This document shows, piece by piece, positions 23,992 through 27,721 of a stretch of DNA of 27,721 nucleotides. The notes under the pieces are model-generated. The model was not told the origin of the DNA and made no database searches. It saw nothing but the letters and a program-made list of their open reading frames with translations. The position numbers and the translations under genes are program-made. Origin of the DNA: JBOHRE01 sp050732635 (lineage in GTDB: Bacteria; Gemmatimonadota; Gemmatimonadetes; Longimicrobiales; RSA9); NCBI GenBank assembly GCA_050732635.1, contig JBOHRE010000041.1, positions 1 to 27,721 on the forward strand, given 5' to 3'. Numbering within the stretch: the stretch's first letter is position 1; each line of letters begins with the position of its first letter.

Positions 23992-24504
23992 TTACAGGGC
24001 GGCGTCCAGCGCTCGGCGCAGCGTCGCATCCTGCAGCGTGAAGGGTCCAAGGTGCCGCCACCGGACCACCCCGGCGCGATCGATCAGAAAGGTCGCGGGC
24101 ACGCCCGGTACGCGAAACACCGTGCTCACGCGCTCGCCCGGGTCATGCAGGATGCTGTAGCCGATGCCGAAATCCTCGACGAACTCGTCGATCAGCTCAT
24201 GCGCCGCGGCGTTGTCGACGCTCACACCGATGACGCGCAAGCCATCGGCCGCATGGCGCTCGTGCAGCGCCTGGAGCTGCGGGATCTCTTCGCGACACGG
24301 TGGGCACCACGTCGCCCAAACGTTCAGGAGCACGACATCGCCCCGCAGTGATGCCAGCGAGATGGAATCGCCGGCAAGAGTCGGTGCGGCGTAGGCGGGC
24401 GCGACCTCACCCACCCGGCCCGTACGGCCCGCAGAATCCGCTGGTCCACAGCTCGCCGTGCCAACAGCCGCGGCGGCCAGCAGCGCCAGCACGCGAAGCC
24501 GCAT
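23992..24504 (-). CDS. TlpA-family thioredoxin-like lipoprotein
   Basis: Membrane-anchored thiol-disulfide reductase-like protein facing the periplasm, 170 residues. The lipoprotein signal MRLRVLALLAAAAVGTASC lipidates Cys19. The thioredoxin/AhpC-TSA fold follows: LRGDVVLLNVWATWCPPC contains the redox motif (Cys67 and Cys70), then the inserted helix EEIPQLQALHERHAADG, VIGVSVDN, and the cis-Pro loop VPGVPATFLIDRAG. All redox features are intact. TlpA/ResA proteins reduce apocytochrome c or copper-site cysteines, among other substrates. Its ATG overlaps the stop of the upstream propeller-lipoprotein gene (TGATG at 24502-24506), so the two are translationally coupled and probably act together; the upstream protein has a CDCC motif that is a plausible partner. 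Confidence 0.94.
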   Translation of the reverse strand: MRLRVLALLAAAAVGTASCGPADSAGRTGRVGEVAPAYAAPTLAGDSISLASLRGDVVLLNVWATWCPPCREEIPQLQALHERHAADGLRVIGVSVDNAAAHELIDEFVEDFGIGYSILHDPGERVSTVFRVPGVPATFLIDRAGVVRWRHLGPFTLQDATLRRALDAAL

Positions 24505-25754
24505 CAACGTCCCGGCAGCATGAGCGGCAGGCGCGCCGTGCGCACCTCGGCGGGATCGCCCGGCCGGGTCCACGCGAAGACGAGCCCAGCCCCATCGCGG
24601 ACCATGCGAGGAAAGCCGCTGGCACGCTCACCACTCGAACGCGCGACCGTCACCGGATCGCCGAGACCGGAGCGGCTCACGTGCCGCACCCGAACCTCGG
24701 CACCGCTGTCCGTGTGCTCCAGCCAGCTCACGACGGCGCTGCCGTCCTCGAGCAGCAAGACATCGACGCGACCCGCCGGGTCGCCGCCATCGATGCGCAC
24801 CGGCGCCCCAAAGGTGGCGCCGGCATCGTCGGAAAATGCGAGTCGCACGCGGGCACTGTCCTGCGCGCCGGTGAACCACGCGACCGCGACCCGCTCCCCG
24901 GCTGCCGCGATCGCAGGGCCGTTCACCGGGCACGCCGCGATTTCCCAGTTGTCCGCATGCACCGTTTGGGGCGGCGTCCACGCACCAGCCACCAGCCGCG
25001 TCACCGAGATGTCACGAATCTCATCGGCAGAGCGATCACGGTAGGCGACCACCGGACCGGAGGACGTCTGCGCCACCGCCGTTTGGCAGCAGTCGCACAC
25101 GCGCGCATCCAGCAGCGCTTCATCAGAGACGACCCCACTACGATCCAGCGTGCCGAACCGCAGCGTCATCGCGCCCGCATGGCCGTGACCGCCGCCCGTC
25201 TCCCGACCATCGAGCCACACCGCGCCCAATCGACCGGCCCACGGAAAGAGCGAGACGAAGCCGTGCTCGGTGAGCGTGCCATCCGTATGCGGCATGGTCG
25301 GCCTGGTCCAGCTCTCGCCATCTGCTGAAAACGAGATGCGCACGTCGTATGCGTACGGCTGCCGCCCGCTGCGTTCCAGCCAGTGCGCCGCCAGGCTGCC
25401 ATCCGGTAATTCGATGATCGAGGGAAAGTCAGCCCAGTTCACGAACCAATTCGTTCCCTCCGCGATCAACCGCGGCCCGGACCACACGCTGTCGCGCAGG
25501 ATTGCAAACTTGAGGGCATGACCACCCTCGACCGGCTCGAGCCAGCTCATGAGAACGCCGGCCGACGCTCGCGACAGAAACGGCTCTCCCGCGCCGAGTC
25601 CCGCCGGCGATGTCATGGGCACCGGGTCGCCCAGCGCTCGATCGCCTGCCGCCAGCGCCGGTTCCGCGTCGCCCGGCGTGCACGCCGCCGTGACATACAC
25701 GGTCGACGCGAGCAGCCACAGCCATACCGGCCCGATCTCGTTCACTCGTCGCAT
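24504..25754 (-). CDS. Sialidase-like beta-propeller lipoprotein with CDCC motif
   Basis: Exported lipoprotein of 416 residues. ATG 25754 is preceded by GGAGGA at 5-base spacing; the signal MRRVNEIGPVWLWLLASTVY ends in VTAAC with Cys25 lipidated. The body has BNR/Asp-box-type repeats of a six-bladed propeller, e.g. SFSADGESWTRP (141-152) and AFSDDAGATFGAP (306-318). It is often annotated as exo-alpha-sialidase, but I cannot see the Arg triad or the Asp/Tyr pair needed for sialidase activity, so that label is unsafe. Two Cys-containing motifs stand out: CDCCQT (220-225) and CPVNGP (275-280), next to a Gly/His loop GGGHGHAG (187-194). These suggest a metal or redox site. It is coupled to the TlpA-like gene. 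Function not known. Confidence 0.85.
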   Translation of the reverse strand: MRRVNEIGPVWLWLLASTVYVTAACTPGDAEPALAAGDRALGDPVPMTSPAGLGAGEPFLSRASAGVLMSWLEPVEGGHALKFAILRDSVWSGPRLIAEGTNWFVNWADFPSIIELPDGSLAAHWLERSGRQPYAYDVRISFSADGESWTRPTMPHTDGTLTEHGFVSLFPWAGRLGAVWLDGRETGGGHGHAGAMTLRFGTLDRSGVVSDEALLDARVCDCCQTAVAQTSSGPVVAYRDRSADEIRDISVTRLVAGAWTPPQTVHADNWEIAACPVNGPAIAAAGERVAVAWFTGAQDSARVRLAFSDDAGATFGAPVRIDGGDPAGRVDVLLLEDGSAVVSWLEHTDSGAEVRVRHVSRSGLGDPVTVARSSGERASGFPRMVRDGAGLVFAWTRPGDPAEVRTARLPLMLPGR

Positions 25755-25890
25755 CCGTTCCTCCGAGAAGAACATAAGGCCCACCGATGCGTCGCGTAAG
25801 CCGCCCCGCCCGCGCCCGTTTTCGGCGGCGTGCGAAACCGTGTAAGCGCCTGTCGTGGCGCGAGTTAGTCACCACATATGTTTGGACGAC

Positions 25891-25907
25891 CGGCACGCGT
25901 TGTGCCG
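25891..25907. repeat. Short inverted repeat upstream of response-regulator gene
   Basis: CGGCAC (25891-25896) and GTGCCG (25902-25907) flank a 5-base spacer, 71 bases before the response-regulator ATG in the 223-base divergent gap. It could be an operator for either gene or a chance match in GC-rich DNA. Confidence 0.25.
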
Positions 25908-25977
25908 CTATCCCCTCATGATTCGAGCAAAATCGCGGACTCTGGCCGAGCCTCGCAGCAAACGATCGGGATACGCG

Positions 25978-26388
25978 ATGAGCGAGCAAAAGACGATTCT
26001 GGTGATCGAGGACGATGACGATCAGCAGCGCATCCTGGCGGATACGCTGCGCTATAAGAATTACAACGTGGTTCAAGCGCGGGACGGACTGACGGGCATG
26101 CGGATGATCGAGGAGCACAATCCCGACCTGATCATTCTGGACATCCGCCTGCCGCACATCGACGGTTTCAGCCTGGCGGAGATCCTGAAGCAGGACCCGC
26201 GTCTGGCGTGGATCCCGGTGCTCGCGATCACGCTCTACGACATCGACATCCGTCAGCGAGCGGCGGGCGTGTGGGACAGCCTGCGGACGAAGCCGGTGCC
26301 GCCCCAAGAACTTCTGGCCGAAGTCGAGCGCTTACTGGAGCAGAGCGCGCAGCGGCAGAGCCCGTCGGCAAGCAGCAACGGCGTGTAA
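25978..26388 (+). CDS. Single-domain response regulator (receiver only)
   Basis: CheY-like receiver of 136 residues without an output domain. The acidic pocket is EDD (11-13), the phosphorylated residue is Asp55 in LIILDIRLPHIDG, the switch residue is Thr85 in VLAITLYD, and the conserved Lys105 is in LRTKPVPP. The last 16 residues are a Ser/Gln-rich tail. It probably acts by protein-protein contact in a phosphorelay, as DivK or Spo0F do; no histidine kinase is nearby. ATG 25978 is chosen because it begins at the receiver fold (MSEQKTILVIEDDDD); the frame is open to 25855 but the upstream part has no receiver homology. The Shine-Dalgarno sequence is weak. It is divergent from the propeller-lipoprotein gene. 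Confidence 0.93.
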   Translation: MSEQKTILVIEDDDDQQRILADTLRYKNYNVVQARDGLTGMRMIEEHNPDLIILDIRLPHIDGFSLAEILKQDPRLAWIPVLAITLYDIDIRQRAAGVWDSLRTKPVPPQELLAEVERLLEQSAQRQSPSASSNGV

Positions 26389-26458
26389 CCCGAGCGCGGC
26401 GGCTTTCGGTGTCCTCCTAGCCGCCAGAGCCGGGGCGGCGAGCTAAACGCCGCTCGGG
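26389..26458. repeat. Nested inverted repeats directly after the response-regulator stop
   Basis: The outer arms are CCCGAGCG (26389-26396) plus GCG (26399-26401) with CGCCGCTCGGG (26448-26458), giving 11 paired bases with a 2-base bulge. Inside, GCCGCC (26420-26425) pairs with GGCGGC (26434-26439) around an 8-base loop. No T-run follows. It may end the response-regulator transcript or be a structured RNA; the rest of the 26389-26645 gap holds the candidate promoter described separately. Confidence 0.5.
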
Positions 26459-26533
26459 CAGATTCGGCTGCGCCAGTGGGCGAAGGCGCCGTGGCCCCAG
26501 CGTCGCTCTCGATCGGCTCAGGGTGGTCACGTC

Positions 26534-26560
26534 TTGACAGCCGGCGAGCGCACGTACATC
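26534..26560 (+). promoter_or_regulatory. Candidate sigma-70-type promoter of the DUF5715/LysM gene
   Basis: TTGACA (26534-26539) is a perfect -35 consensus; TACATC (26555-26560) is a weak -10 at 15-base spacing. A start near 26568 would leave a leader of about 78 bases to the preferred GTG. Confidence 0.4.
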
Positions 26561-26645
26561 GTGTTGGCAAAGCTGTAAACGGCTGCTCCCCCGGCCGTTG
26601 AAGAACCTCCCCAAAACGATCGTTTCAACCGCGAAGAGGCACGCC

Positions 26646-27650
26646 GTGCTACGAGTAGTCGTCGCAGCTGCGAGCGCATGCTGTTTTCTGGCGTCGGCCG
26701 CGCCGGTCAGCGGCCAGAGCCTGAAGGGCTCGCCCTGGTCGCTGACGGTGCAGAACCGCCAGGCGCGCGCGCACGACCTTTCCTATCTCAGCAACCGCAG
26801 CCATGTCGAGCGCTTCGTCGAGCTAGGACTGCTCGTGCCGATCCGTGGCAACGCCAACTACCGTGTGCACCGGGTCTCATACCCGTACGCACGCGCGGAA
26901 GTCAAGACGTTCGTGGAGCGGCTGGCGGCGCAGTACCGAGGCGCATGCGGCGAGCAACTCGTCGTGACGAGCTTGGTTCGGCCGGAGTCGATGCGCCTGC
27001 CGAACGCCTCGTCTCGCTCGGTGCATCCGACGGGCATGGCGATCGACCTACGCCGCAGCACGCACCAGAAGTGCCGGCTGTGGCTGGAATCGATGCTGCT
27101 GCAGCTGGAGTCGAAGGGCGTTCTCGACGCGACGCGGGAGCTGCGTCCGCCGCATTACCACGTAGCGTTGTTCCCCCGGCCGTACGAGCACTATCTGGTT
27201 GCGCTCGGCGAAGCACTGCCGGCACCCCGAGCCACGCTGGCTGCAGCGCGCGGGGGCGAGGCGGCCGTAGAGGAGCTGAGTGAGCCGCTGCAGGCATCGC
27301 TCATCCCGCACGAGGTGCTGCGCGGCGAAACGCTCTGGCGTCTGGCGAAGGATTTCGGTACGACGGTCGCCGCGATCATGGAGGCAAACGGTCTCGGCTC
27401 GGCGGCGATCATGCCCGGTCAGATGCTGCAGATTCCGGCGGCTGCGGCGCGCTCGCGGATCGCTGGAACGACGTCCCTCGAGGAGGCCGACGTCGCCCGC
27501 ACCTATCGCGTCAGCCGGGGCGACAATCTGTGGACGATTGCGCGTGAGCATCGGACCACGATCGACGCCATCAAGTCGGCGAATGGCCTGAGCACCAGCC
27601 GGATCTTGCCCGGCCAGGTACTCACGATTCCAGCGGAGGTGGCTCGCTGA
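26646..27650 (+). CDS. Exported DUF5715 (M15-like) protein with two C-terminal LysM domains
   Basis: Cell-wall-associated protein of 334 residues. GTG 26646 is preferred: AGAGG lies 6 bases upstream and the product starts with a signal peptide (MLRVVVAAASACCFLASAAP, cleavage near SGQ). TTG 26598 would add 16 residues but has no ribosome site and unusual codons. The central domain (about 45-190) resembles D-Ala-D-Ala carboxypeptidase M15 folds: SVHPTGMAIDL gives His127 and Asp134, and PPHYHV gives His170 and His172, as in DUF5715. The catalytic Glu usual three residues before the last metal His is not at that place. Two LysM peptidoglycan-binding domains follow (222-264 and 286-329; RGETLWRLAKDFGTT, RGDNLWTIAREHRTT). 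It probably binds or trims peptidoglycan. A terminator closes the unit. Confidence 0.9.
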   Translation: MLRVVVAAASACCFLASAAPVSGQSLKGSPWSLTVQNRQARAHDLSYLSNRSHVERFVELGLLVPIRGNANYRVHRVSYPYARAEVKTFVERLAAQYRGACGEQLVVTSLVRPESMRLPNASSRSVHPTGMAIDLRRSTHQKCRLWLESMLLQLESKGVLDATRELRPPHYHVALFPRPYEHYLVALGEALPAPRATLAAARGGEAAVEELSEPLQASLIPHEVLRGETLWRLAKDFGTTVAAIMEANGLGSAAIMPGQMLQIPAAAARSRIAGTTSLEEADVARTYRVSRGDNLWTIAREHRTTIDAIKSANGLSTSRILPGQVLTIPAEVAR

Positions 27651-27678
27651 GACCCAGCTGCCGACGCGGCCGACACAG

Positions 27679-27710
27679 GGCCGCCGCGCGATCCGCGCGG
27701 CGGCCTTTTT
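27679..27710 (+). terminator. Intrinsic terminator
   Basis: GGCCGCCGCGCG (27679-27690) and CGCGCGGCGGCC (27694-27705) form a perfect 12-bp stem with a 3-base loop, followed by five T (27706-27710), 28 bases after the LysM-protein stop. A textbook rho-independent terminator. Confidence 0.93.
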
Positions 27711-27721
27711 CAGCTCCATGC

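Noticed and set aside
24300..25328. 342-codon plus-strand frame
   Set aside because: Antisense shadow of the thioredoxin and propeller lipoprotein genes; Arg/His/Pro-rich with no motifs.
1..27721. tRNA, rRNA, CRISPR array or insertion sequence
   Set aside because: Looked for regularly spaced repeats, T-arm-like sequences, transposase motifs and terminal inverted repeats; none seen by eye.

Overview
The window is GC-rich, densely packed bacterial DNA, and everything visible is chromosomal. The gene content suggests a Gram-negative environmental bacterium, most plausibly Gemmatimonadota: a DUF5916/CBM9 outer-membrane protein, many secreted lipoproteins whose signal peptides end in AQ or an xxAC lipobox, beta-barrel proteins, secreted amidohydrolases and a bacterial Cdc48. 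The phylum is inferred from this style of gene content; no marker gene is present. I see no insertion sequence, prophage, CRISPR array, rRNA or tRNA.

Layout. 2-6553: the 3' part of a 2-oxoacid dehydrogenase E2 gene, a GT4 glycosyltransferase, a DUF5916 outer-membrane protein on the minus strand, and the E3 gene lpdA. 6577-8512: a duplicated membrane protein with a DUF4332 helix-hairpin-helix tail, and a small lipoprotein. 8509-10370 (minus): a lipoprotein followed by selD. 10453-15908: a tight plus-strand operon (unknown 93-aa protein, SirB1/TPR protein, YgfZ, atypical NRAMP transporter, gamma-glutamylcyclotransferase-like protein, D-aminoacylase-like hydrolase) in which three junctions are 4-base overlaps. 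16142-19764: an outer-membrane protein, a Cdc48-type AAA ATPase (minus) and CsbD. 20044-23961: an MscS channel, a secreted AbgB-like M20 hydrolase (minus), a 513-bp noncoding region with a strong plus-strand terminator, and a beta-barrel protein. 23992-25754 (minus): a two-gene unit of a beta-propeller lipoprotein with a CDCC motif and a TlpA-type thioredoxin lipoprotein. 25978-27650: a single-domain response regulator and a DUF5715/LysM cell-wall protein, closed by a textbook terminator.

Main discovery: selD does not start at the obvious open frame (9462). The homologous N-terminus continues upstream through an in-frame TGA at 9508-9510, exactly at the catalytic Cys/Sec position (HGAG-U-ACK). 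A 7-bp hairpin with a GGUCC loop lies about 32 bases after it and resembles the apical part of the E. coli fdhF SECIS. SelD is therefore very probably a selenoprotein here, and the organism should encode selA, selB and selC elsewhere. Other points of interest are a leader RNA or attenuator-like structure before the 23293 gene, an internally duplicated membrane domain fused to DUF4332, an NRAMP protein lacking the canonical metal ligands, and the CDCC propeller/thioredoxin pair.
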